Position numbers and translations under genes: made by a program
Shown: piece by piece, positions 25,591-34,591 of the stretch
How positions within the stretch are numbered: position 1 is the stretch's first letter
Layout of the letters: every line of letters begins with the position of its first letter
Notes under the pieces: model-generated
Database searches by the model: none
What the model was told of the DNA's origin: nothing
What the model saw: only the letters and a program-made list of their open reading frames with translations
Source of the DNA: Thermodesulfovibrio sp. 3462-1
GTDB lineage: Bacteria; Nitrospirota; Thermodesulfovibrionia; Thermodesulfovibrionales; Thermodesulfovibrionaceae
Direction of reading: 5' to 3'
Length of the DNA stretch: 64,000 nt
Assembly (NCBI RefSeq): GCF_040451425.1
Contig: NZ_CP144374.1
Span: 1,342,501 to 1,406,500 of the forward strand

Positions 25591-25620
25591 AAAGAGGGGG
25601 AAAATCCCCCTCTTTTTTTA
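25591..25620 (+). terminator. Intrinsic terminator of the small-peptide unit
   Basis: AAAGAGGGGG (25591-25600), a short A-rich loop and CCCCCTCTTTTTTTA (from 25606) form a very stable stem with a seven-T tract. It isolates the peptide unit from the TPR gene. Confidence 0.92.
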
Positions 25621-25647
25621 TTGCTTCAGAGTATGCCATAATATTTT

Positions 25648-27306
25648 ATGCGATATGTTTTATTTCTGATTTTTATTTTTTTTCTTTTTATTCCCCTACC
25701 AGCAAATGGAGAAGTTTATTTCAATTTCATGGCTGGATATTATGCCAGCATAAACGGAGATTTAAATAAAGCAATTGACTTTTACAAAGAAGCATTAAAA
25801 GAAGACCCATCATCAAAACTTCTCAAGATACTTTTAGCTGATTCATATTTAAATATTGACGAACTGGAAACAGCAAAGAGCTACATCAATGAAGTATTAA
25901 AGGAAGACCCTGAAAACACAAAGGCTTTACAGGTTCTTGCCTCCATTTATGTAAAGGAAAAGAAAATTAATGAAGCTATTGGAGTGTATGAAAAGATTCT
26001 AAGTCAATCACCAAACAGAATTGAAATGCTTTCAAAAATCGGTAATTTATATCTTATCTCCCAGAAGTATGATAAGGCAATTGAAACCTTTAAGAAAATA
26101 CTGAAAGAAGACCCTGACAATATAATGGCTTTACACTTTCTTGGAGTAATTTACATTGAAAAAAAGGATTTTCAATCAGCTCGGGAGAGTTTTAAAGCAA
26201 TTCTTCAACTTAATCCTGATTATGAGCCTGCATATACAAATTTAGGAGCAGTTGAGGAGATTTCCGGAAACTTTAAAGAAGCTGAGAAATATTTCAAAAA
26301 AGCATTGGAACTTAATCCTGAAAATCTTTTTGCAAGAGAACGCTTGATAAATCTATATCTTTCCCGTAAATCATACGGAGAAGCAATAAAAGAACTTGAA
26401 ACCCTGAAAGAACAAAAATCAGAGGCAGAGCAGATCCATGAAAAACTTGTTATTCTTTATTTACAGACAAAACAGTATGATAAAGCTCAGGAAGAACTTG
26501 AGTATCTCCTACAAAAACATCCAGATGATCTGAATCTTATGTACTATCTTTCCTTAGTTTACATTGAAACAGGAAAACTAACAGAGGCTGAAAAGATACT
26601 GAAAAGAATTATCTCAATCAATCCAAAGCAGATAAATGCCTTTTTAAATCTTGCCACAGTTTATTTAAAACAGAAAAATCTTAAAGAAGCTTTAAATATT
26701 TATGATGAGATTCTTCAGTTTGCAGATAATGTGCCTGAAATTTATATCTATGCCACAGAAACTGCTATGGATTTAAAGGATTATCAAAAAGCAAAGCAAT
26801 ATATTGAAAAAGCGCTCAATAAATTTCCTGATAATGCTGATATTAACTTTACTGCAGGGGTTGTTTTTGACAAACTTGGCAGATTTGAGGAAACAGAAAA
26901 GTTAATGAAAAAAGTTATTTCTCTTAATCCAGAGCATGCCGAAGCTCTTAATTATCTTGGCTACAGCTATGCTGACAGAGGCATTAATCTAAAAGAGTCT
27001 CTATCAATGATAGAAAAAGCAGTAAAACTGAAACCCAACAATGGATATTATCTTGACAGTCTTGGATGGGTTTACTTCAAACTTGGAGACAATAAAAATG
27101 CTTTAAAGTATCTTATTGAAGCAATAAAATATGTAAAAGATGACCCTGTAATTCTTGAACATCTTGGAGATGTTTATAAAGAACTCGGAAATTTTAAAGA
27201 AGCTCTTCAGAGCTGGCAGGAAGCATTAAAACATAATGAAAAAGAAGAAGGTTTAAAAGAAAGAGTAGAAAAAAAGATAAAAGAAATTCAACCTTTAATC
27301 AAATAA
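25648..27306 (+). CDS. Exported tetratricopeptide-repeat protein
   Basis: A 552-residue protein with a signal peptide (MRYVLFLIFIFFLFIPLPAN, cleavage near NGE) and about fourteen TPR units covering almost the whole mature chain (for example DLNKAIDFYKEALKEDPSS, YDKAIETFKKILKEDPDN, FKEAEKYFKKALELNPEN). The unit order around GYSYADRGINLKESLSMIEK and SLGWVYFKLGDNKNALKYL is typical of bacterial BTAD/NrfG-like scaffold proteins. It probably assembles periplasmic or outer-membrane partners. CATAAT lies five bases before the ATG with no ribosome-binding site. It overlaps ispE by one base. Confidence 0.85.
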   Translation: MRYVLFLIFIFFLFIPLPANGEVYFNFMAGYYASINGDLNKAIDFYKEALKEDPSSKLLKILLADSYLNIDELETAKSYINEVLKEDPENTKALQVLASIYVKEKKINEAIGVYEKILSQSPNRIEMLSKIGNLYLISQKYDKAIETFKKILKEDPDNIMALHFLGVIYIEKKDFQSARESFKAILQLNPDYEPAYTNLGAVEEISGNFKEAEKYFKKALELNPENLFARERLINLYLSRKSYGEAIKELETLKEQKSEAEQIHEKLVILYLQTKQYDKAQEELEYLLQKHPDDLNLMYYLSLVYIETGKLTEAEKILKRIISINPKQINAFLNLATVYLKQKNLKEALNIYDEILQFADNVPEIYIYATETAMDLKDYQKAKQYIEKALNKFPDNADINFTAGVVFDKLGRFEETEKLMKKVISLNPEHAEALNYLGYSYADRGINLKESLSMIEKAVKLKPNNGYYLDSLGWVYFKLGDNKNALKYLIEAIKYVKDDPVILEHLGDVYKELGNFKEALQSWQEALKHNEKEEGLKERVEKKIKEIQPLIK

Positions 27307-28151
27307 TGCGCATCTTTAAGGCATTTGCTAAAATAAACTGGTCGCTTTCAGTTTTAAGAAAAAGACAAGATGGTTACCATGACATTATCACATTAATGCA
27401 TGCCATAGATCTGCATGATACCCTGATTTTTAAATCTTCGGAAACAATAGAAATTGAAACAAACCTGCCAGTAAAAAAGGAAAATAATCTGGTATACAAG
27501 GCAATTCAGGCATTACAGGAATACACTAAAATAAAAAAAGGTGTCCATGTTATCCTAAAAAAGGAAATCCCCTGTGGTGCAGGTCTTGGTGGAGGCAGTT
27601 CTGATGCAGCTGTTACTCTTAAAGCTTTAAATGAACTGTGGCAGCTCAATCTTGACATAAAAAAACTCCATGAGTTAGGAAGCTCAATTGGCAGTGATAT
27701 ACCTTTTTTCCTTTATCTTCCACTATGTATTGTGCAGGGAAGGGGTGATATAGTTAAACCTTTAAAAATTCAGAAATCTTATACGCTTTTGCTGGTTAAA
27801 CCTGATTTCAGCATTTCTACAAAGTGGGCTTATGAATCTTTAAATTTTAAAACTCAATTGACAACAGAATATGAAAAAATAAATAATAATATTTGGCAGT
27901 TGTATAATCTACTCTGTAGTGGTGATGTTAATAGTTTTGACTTGTGGAATGATCTTGAAAAGCCTGTTTTGGAAAAGTATCCTGAGATAGATAAAATTAA
28001 AAAAAAATTGATTGAAGCTGGCGCTAAAAAAGCTCTGATGAGTGGAAGTGGCTCAACAGTGTTTGGATTGTTTAACAATGAAGCGGATGCTAAAAAAGCA
28101 TTGAAAAATTTTGAAGGATACTGGTGTAAAGTGGTTCAAACCCTTTGTTGA
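27306..28151 (+). CDS. ispE: 4-diphosphocytidyl-2-C-methyl-D-erythritol kinase
   Basis: A 281-residue GHMP kinase of the non-mevalonate isoprenoid pathway. It begins FKAFAKINWSLSVLRKRQDG and contains GYHDIITLM, the ATP loop PCGAGLGGGSSDAA, SSIGSDIPFF and the C-terminal MSGSGSTVFGLF. The ATG shares its first base with the TPR gene stop. The gene is followed seven bases later by tRNA-Gln, then prs, the frequent ispE-prs neighbourhood. Confidence 0.96.
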   Translation: MRIFKAFAKINWSLSVLRKRQDGYHDIITLMHAIDLHDTLIFKSSETIEIETNLPVKKENNLVYKAIQALQEYTKIKKGVHVILKKEIPCGAGLGGGSSDAAVTLKALNELWQLNLDIKKLHELGSSIGSDIPFFLYLPLCIVQGRGDIVKPLKIQKSYTLLLVKPDFSISTKWAYESLNFKTQLTTEYEKINNNIWQLYNLLCSGDVNSFDLWNDLEKPVLEKYPEIDKIKKKLIEAGAKKALMSGSGSTVFGLFNNEADAKKALKNFEGYWCKVVQTLC

Positions 28152-28157
28152 CATCTT

Positions 28158-28229
28158 TGGGGAGTCGCCAAGCGGCAAGGCAGCGGATTTTGGATCCGCC
28201 ATTCGCAGGTTCGAATCCTGCCTCCCCAG
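28158..28229 (+). tRNA. tRNA-Gln (anticodon TTG)
   Basis: The acceptor TGGGGAG/CTCCCCA has the unusual first T-A pair of bacterial tRNA-Gln. The D-arm contains AGCGGCAAGGC, the anticodon stem-loop is GCGGA-TTTTGGA-TCCGC, the T-loop is TTCGAAT and the discriminator is G. CCA is not encoded. It lies in the ispE-prs interval and is likely co-transcribed. Confidence 0.97.
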
Positions 28230-28235
28230 TAAAAA

Positions 28236-28261
28236 ACCCTCAGAAAGAGGGTAATTTTATT
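28236..28261 (+). terminator. Stem-loop after tRNA-Gln
   Basis: ACCCTC-AGAAA-GAGGGT (28236-28252) is followed by AATTTTATTTT. It may end the tRNA transcript or serve in its processing. The prs ribosome-binding site follows directly. Confidence 0.7.
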
Positions 28262-28275
28262 TTAAGGAGATGGGA

Positions 28276-29220
28276 ATGCCTGATGGTATCAAGTTAATAA
28301 CTGGAAATGCAAATCCTGAACTTGCTAAAAAGGTTAGTGATTATTTGCAAATTCCTTTAACTGAAACCATTGTTAGCACTTTCAGTGATGGTGAAATAAT
28401 GGTTCAAATCAAGGAAAATGTGAGAGGTTCTGATGCCTTTGTTATTCAGCCTACCTGCACACCTGTAAATCACAACATCATGGAGCTACTTTTAATGATT
28501 GATGCATTAAAAAGAGCTTCTGCTGGAAGAATTACAGCAGTTATTCCCTATTATGGCTACGCAAGACAGGACAGAAAAGCTCAGCCAAGAGTTCCCATAT
28601 CAGCAAAACTTGTTGCAAACCTTATTGCAGTTGCTGGAGCAAGCAGAGTTTTATCCATTGATTTACATGCTGGTCAGATTCAGGGATTTTTTGATATTCC
28701 TGTTGATCATCTCTTAGCTGCGCCTGTAATCCTTGATTATTTAAAAAAGAACAACCTTTTAAACAATATCATTGTTGTCTCACCTGATGCAGGTGGAACA
28801 GAAAGAGCAAGAGCCTTTGCTAAAAAAATTAACGCACCTCTGGCAATAATAGACAAAAGGCGTGATGCTCCAAATATTTCAAAGGTAATGCATGTAATAG
28901 GAGAAGTAAAAGATAAAGATGCCTTAATAATTGATGATATGATTGATACAGGTGGAACACTGGTTCAGGCTGCAGAAGCATTAAAAGAAAAAGGTGCAAA
29001 AAGAGTTTTTGCTGCATGCACTCATGCAGTGCTTTCAGGTCCTGCAATAGACAGACTTAATAATTCAGTGCTTGAAGAGATTATAGTTACAGACACTATT
29101 CCGGTTCATGACAAACAAGATAAGTGTCCAAAAATAAAAGTTCTCACTGTTGCTCATCTTTTAGGTGAAGCGATAAAAAGAATACATGAAGAAACTTCTA
29201 TAAGTTCATTATTTGTGTAA
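28276..29220 (+). CDS. prs: Ribose-phosphate pyrophosphokinase
   Basis: Makes PRPP from ribose 5-phosphate and ATP for nucleotide, His and Trp synthesis. The 314-residue protein has [48 protein letters not shown] and the PRPP loop [18 protein letters not shown] 28276 is preferred: the AAGGAG site lies six bases before it, whereas ATG 28270 would touch that site. It begins after the tRNA-Gln terminator and is followed by rplY. Confidence 0.97.
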   Translation: MPDGIKLITGNANPELAKKVSDYLQIPLTETIVSTFSDGEIMVQIKENVRGSDAFVIQPTCTPVNHNIMELLLMIDALKRASAGRITAVIPYYGYARQDRKAQPRVPISAKLVANLIAVAGASRVLSIDLHAGQIQGFFDIPVDHLLAAPVILDYLKKNNLLNNIIVVSPDAGGTERARAFAKKINAPLAIIDKRRDAPNISKVMHVIGEVKDKDALIIDDMIDTGGTLVQAAEALKEKGAKRVFAACTHAVLSGPAIDRLNNSVLEEIIVTDTIPVHDKQDKCPKIKVLTVAHLLGEAIKRIHEETSISSLFV

Positions 29221-29232
29221 GGAGGAATAGTT

Positions 29233-29877
29233 ATGGAAAGATTTGTTTTAAATGCAGAAAAAAGAGAAAGGACAGGAAAGGCAGTAGCAAGGCAGTTAAG
29301 GAATAAAGGTATAATTCCCTGTATTGTTTATAAAAAAGGGTATTCTGTTCCTGTCCAGATAAGGGCAAAAGAACTTCTTCCATTTATGAACATTGCTACA
29401 AGAGAAAAATTATTCGTTACTCTTAAACTGAATGGAGAAGAAAAACAGGCAATACTTCAGGACTATCAGGTTGATCCAGTTAGCGGAAAACTTTTACATG
29501 TTGATTTTATGGAGGTAAGTGCCACTGAAAAAATCAGGGTTACTGTTCCTGTTGTTCTTGTTGGTGAACCAATAGGAGTTAAACAAGACAAAGGTGTGCT
29601 ACAGCACGGAATTTCAGAAATTGAAATTGAAGCAATTCCTGAAAAGATACCAGGTCATATTGAAGTTGATGTCTCTAACTTAAAAGTCTGGGATGCAATA
29701 CATGTGAGAGATATCAAATTTGAAGAGGGAATAAAAGTTATTTCAGATCCAGATGAAGTTATTGCTACAATTACATTAGAAGAGGAAGAAGTAGAAGCAG
29801 CTGCGCCTGTAGAAGAAACACCTGAACCTGAAGTTATAAAGAAGGGCAAGAAAGCTGAAGAAGAGGAAGAAAAATAA
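29233..29877 (+). CDS. rplY: 50S ribosomal protein L25, Ctc form
   Basis: A 214-residue protein that binds 5S rRNA. The N-terminal L25 domain begins VLNAEKRERTGKAVARQLRN and includes VDFMEV. The C-terminal TL5/Ctc beta domain (about residues 95-180) has VPVVLVGEPIGVKQDKGVLQ and ends in an acidic and then Lys/Glu-rich tail. It has the normal length of the long bacterial form. AGGAGG lies close to the ATG. Gene order prs-rplY-pth is widespread. Confidence 0.95.
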   Translation: MERFVLNAEKRERTGKAVARQLRNKGIIPCIVYKKGYSVPVQIRAKELLPFMNIATREKLFVTLKLNGEEKQAILQDYQVDPVSGKLLHVDFMEVSATEKIRVTVPVVLVGEPIGVKQDKGVLQHGISEIEIEAIPEKIPGHIEVDVSNLKVWDAIHVRDIKFEEGIKVISDPDEVIATITLEEEEVEAAAPVEETPEPEVIKKGKKAEEEEEK

Positions 29878-29882
29878 ATTGA

Positions 29883-30452
29883 ATGATTATAATTGTTGGG
29901 CTGGGAAATCCTGGAAGAAAATATGCAAATACGCGACACAATGTGGGTTTTATGATAGTTGATGAACTTGCCAGAAAGCTTAATGTAAAGTTTAAAGAAA
30001 AAGATGATTATTTAATAGCTGAGGCAAAGATTCAGGATAAAGATATAGCAATTGTAAAACCTCTAACTTACATGAACTTAAGTGGAAGAGCTGTAAAAAA
30101 GCTGGTAAATGAAAAAGTTTTACAGTCTCTTCCTTCTTCCCTGATTGTTGCCCATGATGATGTTGATTTACCCTTAGGCAAAATAAAAATAAAAAGGAAT
30201 GGTTCCTCAGGAGGACATAGAGGGGTGCAATCAATTATTGAAAACATTGGAACGAAAGATTTTATCAGAGTAAAACTGGGAATCAGTAAAGACCCTGATC
30301 AGGATACATCGGATTATGTTCTGAGTCCTTTTAAAAAAGAAGAAAAGGAAACAGTAAAGGAGAAAGTTGCTTTAGCAGCAGACTCAATTATTGCTATAAT
30401 TACTGAAGGTGTTAATAAAGCAATGAATATTTACCATCAGGCTGAAAGATGA
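29883..30452 (+). CDS. pth: Peptidyl-tRNA hydrolase
   Basis: A 189-residue enzyme that frees tRNA from prematurely released peptidyl-tRNA. It has the motifs IIVGLGNPGRKYANTRHNVG (with the catalytic His in TRHNVG), KPLTYMNLSGRAV, VAHDDVDLPLGKIK and GSSGGHRGVQSI. The start is five bases after the rplY stop. The stop overlaps the ATG of the next gene. Confidence 0.97.
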   Translation: MIIIVGLGNPGRKYANTRHNVGFMIVDELARKLNVKFKEKDDYLIAEAKIQDKDIAIVKPLTYMNLSGRAVKKLVNEKVLQSLPSSLIVAHDDVDLPLGKIKIKRNGSSGGHRGVQSIIENIGTKDFIRVKLGISKDPDQDTSDYVLSPFKKEEKETVKEKVALAADSIIAIITEGVNKAMNIYHQAER

Positions 30453-31123
30453 GCTGGCTTTTTTTCATCATTGTTTTTATCTTTTTACCTGAACCTTCCT
30501 ATGCATGGGGACCGCTTACTCATACTTATCTTTCATGGCAGATACTTTCTCTTTCGGGATTGGTAACTACAGAGGTTTTAACAATGATAAAACTTTATAA
30601 AGATTACTTTATTTATGGCAACATTATTCCTGACACAGTAATTGGCAAAAAATATCTCCCCCAAGAAAAAAATCCTCATTCATGGAAAACAGGTTTTATG
30701 CTTTTAAATATGGCAAAGACACCTGAAGAAAAATCTTTTGCCTACGGATTTTTAACTCACTTAGCAGCAGATGCGGTGCTTCACGATAAGATCAGAGAAT
30801 TTAATTCCTTTCAGCATATTATTTTTGAAATAAAAGCAGACAGAATAGTTGACAGATTTTACTGGCTTCAAATAATGAGCATTAACAAAAAAGTTAAAAA
30901 AATAAGTGAAAAATTTTTTGAACAAACCCTGTTAAACTCTGTTGCCATCAAAACCTCAAAAAAAATATACAAATCATTGATTTTTCTGTCAGCGTTCAAT
31001 ACAGGCGAGTTAAGAAATCCGGAAGTATTTAATATTTTTCATTTAAAGTCTTTAACTGCTATGGTAGACATCCTCAATCATGGAGAAAATTCAAAAATAA
31101 TAAGCCTTCCACCTTATAATTAG
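30449..31123 (+). CDS. Exported zinc-dependent phospholipase C-like protein
   Basis: A 224-residue protein. The signal peptide MSWLFFIIVFIFLPEPSYA is followed directly by WGPLTH, so the mature chain would start with the tryptophan that binds zinc in this family. Histidine and aspartate ligands appear in YGNIIPD, FLTHLAADAVLHD and FEIKADRI. The family includes clostridial phospholipase C, but many members in environmental bacteria have unknown substrates. It overlaps the pth stop by four bases and converges on the M48 protease gene. Confidence 0.75.
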   Translation: MSWLFFIIVFIFLPEPSYAWGPLTHTYLSWQILSLSGLVTTEVLTMIKLYKDYFIYGNIIPDTVIGKKYLPQEKNPHSWKTGFMLLNMAKTPEEKSFAYGFLTHLAADAVLHDKIREFNSFQHIIFEIKADRIVDRFYWLQIMSINKKVKKISEKFFEQTLLNSVAIKTSKKIYKSLIFLSAFNTGELRNPEVFNIFHLKSLTAMVDILNHGENSKIISLPPYN

Positions 31124-31974
31124 TTTTTTACAAAAAATCTGAATCTCTGTACTCTTTTCTTAAAGAGATTTAAATCTACACTTACTGAAGGGAGTTTATC
31201 TTTGAGATTATTTATTCTATCATCAGGTTGTGGATGTGTTTTGAAAATCCCTGTGCCATAAGCAGTAGTGGATTTTTTCAATCTCTCAAGAACATTAATT
31301 AATGCACGAGGATCGTATCCTGCTTTTGCAAGATATAACAAAGCAGATTCATCTGCTGAATACTCCTGTGTTCTGCTATAACCATTTACCACAAGGGTTT
31401 TAACTACATCGTCCACTGAGCCTTCAAAGATATTTACAAGCCTTACCAGTTCTTCAGAGCCAAACTGTCTTGCTGCTTTTGTGCCAATAATTGTGAGTGC
31501 CTCTGTCCATCTTGCCTGTTTAATTGAGTTTATTCCATCACGATGATTTATATGGGCAATTTCATGTGCAAGTATTGCAGCAATCTCATCCTCATTCTGT
31601 GCAAGCTTAATCATTCCTTTTGTAATCAATATTATGCCTCCTGGACAGGCAAAAGCATTTATTTCATTACTGTTTAATACTGCAAAGTGATAACCTCCAT
31701 ATGTAAATGGTTTTTCAGAATGCAAAGCAATTGTTTCGCCAATTAAATTTATATATCTCGTTAGTTCTGGATCTTCATAAAGAGGATAGGACTGTAAAAG
31801 TCTTGCTGCAACAGCTCTTCCCACATAGTATTCTTCTTCATCAGATATGGGTCTTGCTGCTTTTTCAGTTACCTGAATGGTGGTAAATGTTATATCCAAA
31901 GCTTTATTTATATCAACATTCTGACATGAACACAGGAAAAGCAGTAAAACTGATACAACGATAAACTTCTTCAT
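31120..31974 (-). CDS. M48-family metalloprotease, lipoprotein
   Basis: A 284-residue protein. A lipoprotein signal (VLLLFLCSC, lipobox cysteine at about residue 17) precedes an M48 domain with the zinc motif HEIAHINHRD and a downstream Glu in YSADESALLYLAKAGYDP. HPQPDDRINNLK is the usual end of this BepA/LoiP-like branch. Members perform quality control of outer-membrane proteins in the periplasm. It is the last gene of a three-gene operon with overlapping ends, after the SH3 and cyclase genes. Confidence 0.9.
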   Translation of the reverse strand: MKKFIVVSVLLLFLCSCQNVDINKALDITFTTIQVTEKAARPISDEEEYYVGRAVAARLLQSYPLYEDPELTRYINLIGETIALHSEKPFTYGGYHFAVLNSNEINAFACPGGIILITKGMIKLAQNEDEIAAILAHEIAHINHRDGINSIKQARWTEALTIIGTKAARQFGSEELVRLVNIFEGSVDDVVKTLVVNGYSRTQEYSADESALLYLAKAGYDPRALINVLERLKKSTTAYGTGIFKTHPQPDDRINNLKDKLPSVSVDLNLFKKRVQRFRFFVKN

Positions 31975-32438
31975 TGTGGTTCTGAGAGTCCTCCGTTTTT
32001 TATGAAAGATATTATTTCCTTTTCAGGAATGCTATATTTTTCAATTCTTTCAACAAGATTATAGCGCATCTGCGGATGATTACTTCTGTATTGCCTTTCA
32101 ACCTGTGGATTAAAGCCTTTTCCAGCAAGAGTTATCTCGCCCTCTGAAGGAGCTGTGGAATTAGTATAATTTCCATAACTTGTAACACTTCTTTTTTCAA
32201 CCGCGGTTTTATGTATGTATCCTGATAGATTTTTAAACTTAACCCTGTACCAGTCCCTTTCTTTTCCGATTACATTGAGTATATCTCCATATTTTACATA
32301 GGCTTTTACAGGTGCAAAAAATCTTGGAGCCTCCCTTATTGCATTTTCCTTTGTTACAACAGTAATTGTGTCAGCCCATAACAGGGTAGTAAATAGAAAG
32401 AATAAAACAGCCACATTGAATATTATTCTTGACTTCAT
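31971..32438 (-). CDS. Exported bacterial SH3-domain protein
   Basis: A 155-residue protein with a signal peptide (MKSRIIFNVAVLFFLFTTLL, cleavage near LWA). One SH3b domain follows (about residues 23-80), with VVTKENAIREAPRFFAPVKA, KYGDILNVIGKERDWYRVKF and SGYIHKTAV. The C-terminal part is unassigned. SH3b domains usually bind peptidoglycan stem peptides or proteins. Its start overlaps the cyclase stop and its stop overlaps the protease start. Confidence 0.85.
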   Translation of the reverse strand: MKSRIIFNVAVLFFLFTTLLWADTITVVTKENAIREAPRFFAPVKAYVKYGDILNVIGKERDWYRVKFKNLSGYIHKTAVEKRSVTSYGNYTNSTAPSEGEITLAGKGFNPQVERQYRSNHPQMRYNLVERIEKYSIPEKEIISFIKNGGLSEPQ

Positions 32439-34525
32439 TTTTCTTCAATTTTAATAATAAACCAATCTTTTGTCAACTGCTGAGAATCGACAACTTCTTC
32501 TATTTTTTTTAAATAAAACCTTGATGGAAAATCTTCAGGAAAGTCTTTTACAAGAGAAAGAAAAATTTCTTTTGCTTCAGCCCATCTCTGTTGAGTGAAA
32601 AGTAAATATCCAGCATTATATTTTTCAACAAATAATATTTTTTCAGAGTCTGACTTTGTTTTTTCGCCTAAAATCTCAAATATGTTTATTGGTTTAGCCC
32701 TTCCTTTAACTGTTATTACTCCGAGTTGCCTTACAAGAAAATTATCCAATGTTTTTAAATATGTTTCCTCGCTGATTACAATATTTGTTTTAAAAAACTT
32801 GTTTACTCCTTCAAGTCTTGATGCTATATTTACTGTGTCTCCAATTACAGTATAGTTAAAAAGTCTATCACTACCTATATTCCCTACGATCGCATCTCCT
32901 GTATGGATTCCTATTCTAATGTTGATTGATGGGAATCCTTTTTCTGAAAACTCTTTATTTAACTCACGAAGAGATTCAATACATTCTAAAGCAGCTCTGC
33001 AGGCATTAATCTCATCTAAATCTGTTTTCAAAGGTGCACCCCAGAAAGCCATAATACAATCACCAATATATTTGTCTACAACTCCTCCATTTTTAATAAC
33101 CACCAAGGTTAATGAATTAAGCACTTTATGAAGCATCATTGCTGTATCTTCTGGTGACAGTCTTTCTGATATAGAAGTAAAGCCTGCTATATCTGCAAAA
33201 AATACAGTAACAGTTTTTTTATTTCCTCCTGGTATTATGGTTTCAGGATGTTCAAGAAGATAATTAACAATTTTTTTATCCATATATTGAGTGAAAGTTC
33301 TTTTTATAAAGCTTTTTTCTCTTCCCTCTGTGGCATAGCTATAAAGAAGTGTCATTATGGAGCTACATAAGAGACATACAAAGGATGGTAAAAGCTGTAG
33401 ATATAAAGAAAATCTGAATAAAATTAAGCTAAGCGAAAATAAAAATGCTGCCACACATAAAAAAACGACAAGATTTATTTTCATAGAATGCTGTTTCAGA
33501 AAAGCGTAAGTAATTATCACAGAGATAAAAAAAATCAGGACAAAAATAAGAAATCTGGGAACAATTTTAATAAAATCCTTATTAACCAGATTTTCAAAGG
33601 CAGTGGCATGAATAAATACACCAGGTGTTTTTGAAGACAGAGGTGTAGGCTTAAGATCAAAAAGCCCTGCGGCTGTAAGTCCTATAAAAACGGTCTTTCC
33701 TTTAAAAAAATCCTTTTTGATGTTTGAGTTTTGATTTTCTGATGTTGATGCATTAAGAAGCTCTACAAATGAAAAAACATGAAATGGATTTTTATCGCTT
33801 GAATATTTTAAGAGTAAATTTCCATCATTCAGAGGAATAACCATGTTGTCTATTGAGATCTCTTTATTTTTAACAGAAATGCTATTTTTTTGAATAAAGT
33901 AACTCATAACAAAACTGGGAATTACATAATCTTTAACCTTAAAAAATAGAGGCATCTGCCTGTAAATTCCGTCTTCATCAGGAAGAATGCTTACATTTCC
34001 AAGACCTTTAGCAAATTTTTTGAACTCCTCTATCGGAAAGATTACAGAATTGTATTCATATTTTACTGGTATCAGATCTTGATAGGCTATTTTTTTCGCA
34101 TATTTTTCATCAAAATTTCTTTTTTCTTTTGATAAAACAATGGGCAGATAAACATTACCTGCTTTCTCAACTGCCTGTGCAAGAATTTTGTCATCTTCAA
34201 CACCATAAGAAGAGTTCTCAGTAAAGAGTATATCAATGAAAACAGCATCAGCCTCTGAAAGATACTCAATAACAGGAGCATAAATCTGTCTTGGCCAGGG
34301 CCAAGTTATTTTTTGTTTGCTTAGTTCATCAATGCTTAATTGATCCACATAGATAAGGCAAATACTGTCAGTTTTTTTTGGAGGATTTAAATACTTTGAA
34401 AATGCATCATAAACTTTAAATTCAAAGGGTTTCAAAATTTCTGAAAGAAAAATCAAGGAGGAAAAGAGGAAAGAAACAATTGAAAGAATAACCACATTTT
34501 TTAATAAATTTTTTCTATTCATCAT
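32435..34525 (-). CDS. CHASE2-domain class III adenylate/guanylate cyclase
   Basis: A 696-residue membrane signalling enzyme. An N-terminal helix (VVILSIVSFLFSSLIFLSEI) is followed by an extracytoplasmic CHASE2 domain (about 35-310). Three membrane helices follow (about 320-400), then the catalytic domain with VFFADIAGFTSISERLSPED, VVDKYIGDCIMAFWGAP and YTVIGDTVNIASRLEGV, and a short TPR-like tail. The lysine in VDKYIGD is the adenine-selecting residue of adenylate cyclases, so cAMP is the likelier product. No ribosome-binding site is visible; the ATG is seven bases beyond the atpE terminator. Confidence 0.9.
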   Translation of the reverse strand: MMNRKNLLKNVVILSIVSFLFSSLIFLSEILKPFEFKVYDAFSKYLNPPKKTDSICLIYVDQLSIDELSKQKITWPWPRQIYAPVIEYLSEADAVFIDILFTENSSYGVEDDKILAQAVEKAGNVYLPIVLSKEKRNFDEKYAKKIAYQDLIPVKYEYNSVIFPIEEFKKFAKGLGNVSILPDEDGIYRQMPLFFKVKDYVIPSFVMSYFIQKNSISVKNKEISIDNMVIPLNDGNLLLKYSSDKNPFHVFSFVELLNASTSENQNSNIKKDFFKGKTVFIGLTAAGLFDLKPTPLSSKTPGVFIHATAFENLVNKDFIKIVPRFLIFVLIFFISVIITYAFLKQHSMKINLVVFLCVAAFLFSLSLILFRFSLYLQLLPSFVCLLCSSIMTLLYSYATEGREKSFIKRTFTQYMDKKIVNYLLEHPETIIPGGNKKTVTVFFADIAGFTSISERLSPEDTAMMLHKVLNSLTLVVIKNGGVVDKYIGDCIMAFWGAPLKTDLDEINACRAALECIESLRELNKEFSEKGFPSINIRIGIHTGDAIVGNIGSDRLFNYTVIGDTVNIASRLEGVNKFFKTNIVISEETYLKTLDNFLVRQLGVITVKGRAKPINIFEILGEKTKSDSEKILFVEKYNAGYLLFTQQRWAEAKEIFLSLVKDFPEDFPSRFYLKKIEEVVDSQQLTKDWFIIKIEEK

Positions 34526-34531
34526 TAAGCT

Positions 34532-34573
34532 TAAAAAAAATAAAGAAGGAGAAGCAAATGCTCCTCCTTCTTT
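34532..34573 (-). terminator. Intrinsic terminator after atpE
   Basis: On the minus strand AAAGAAGGAG (plus 34564-34573) pairs with CTCCTTCTTT (plus 34542-34551), with a 12-base loop, followed by an eight-T run. It ends the atpB-atpE transcript and lies directly before the cyclase gene. Confidence 0.88.
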
Positions 34574-34591
34574 GAAAAAATGAAGGAAAAA

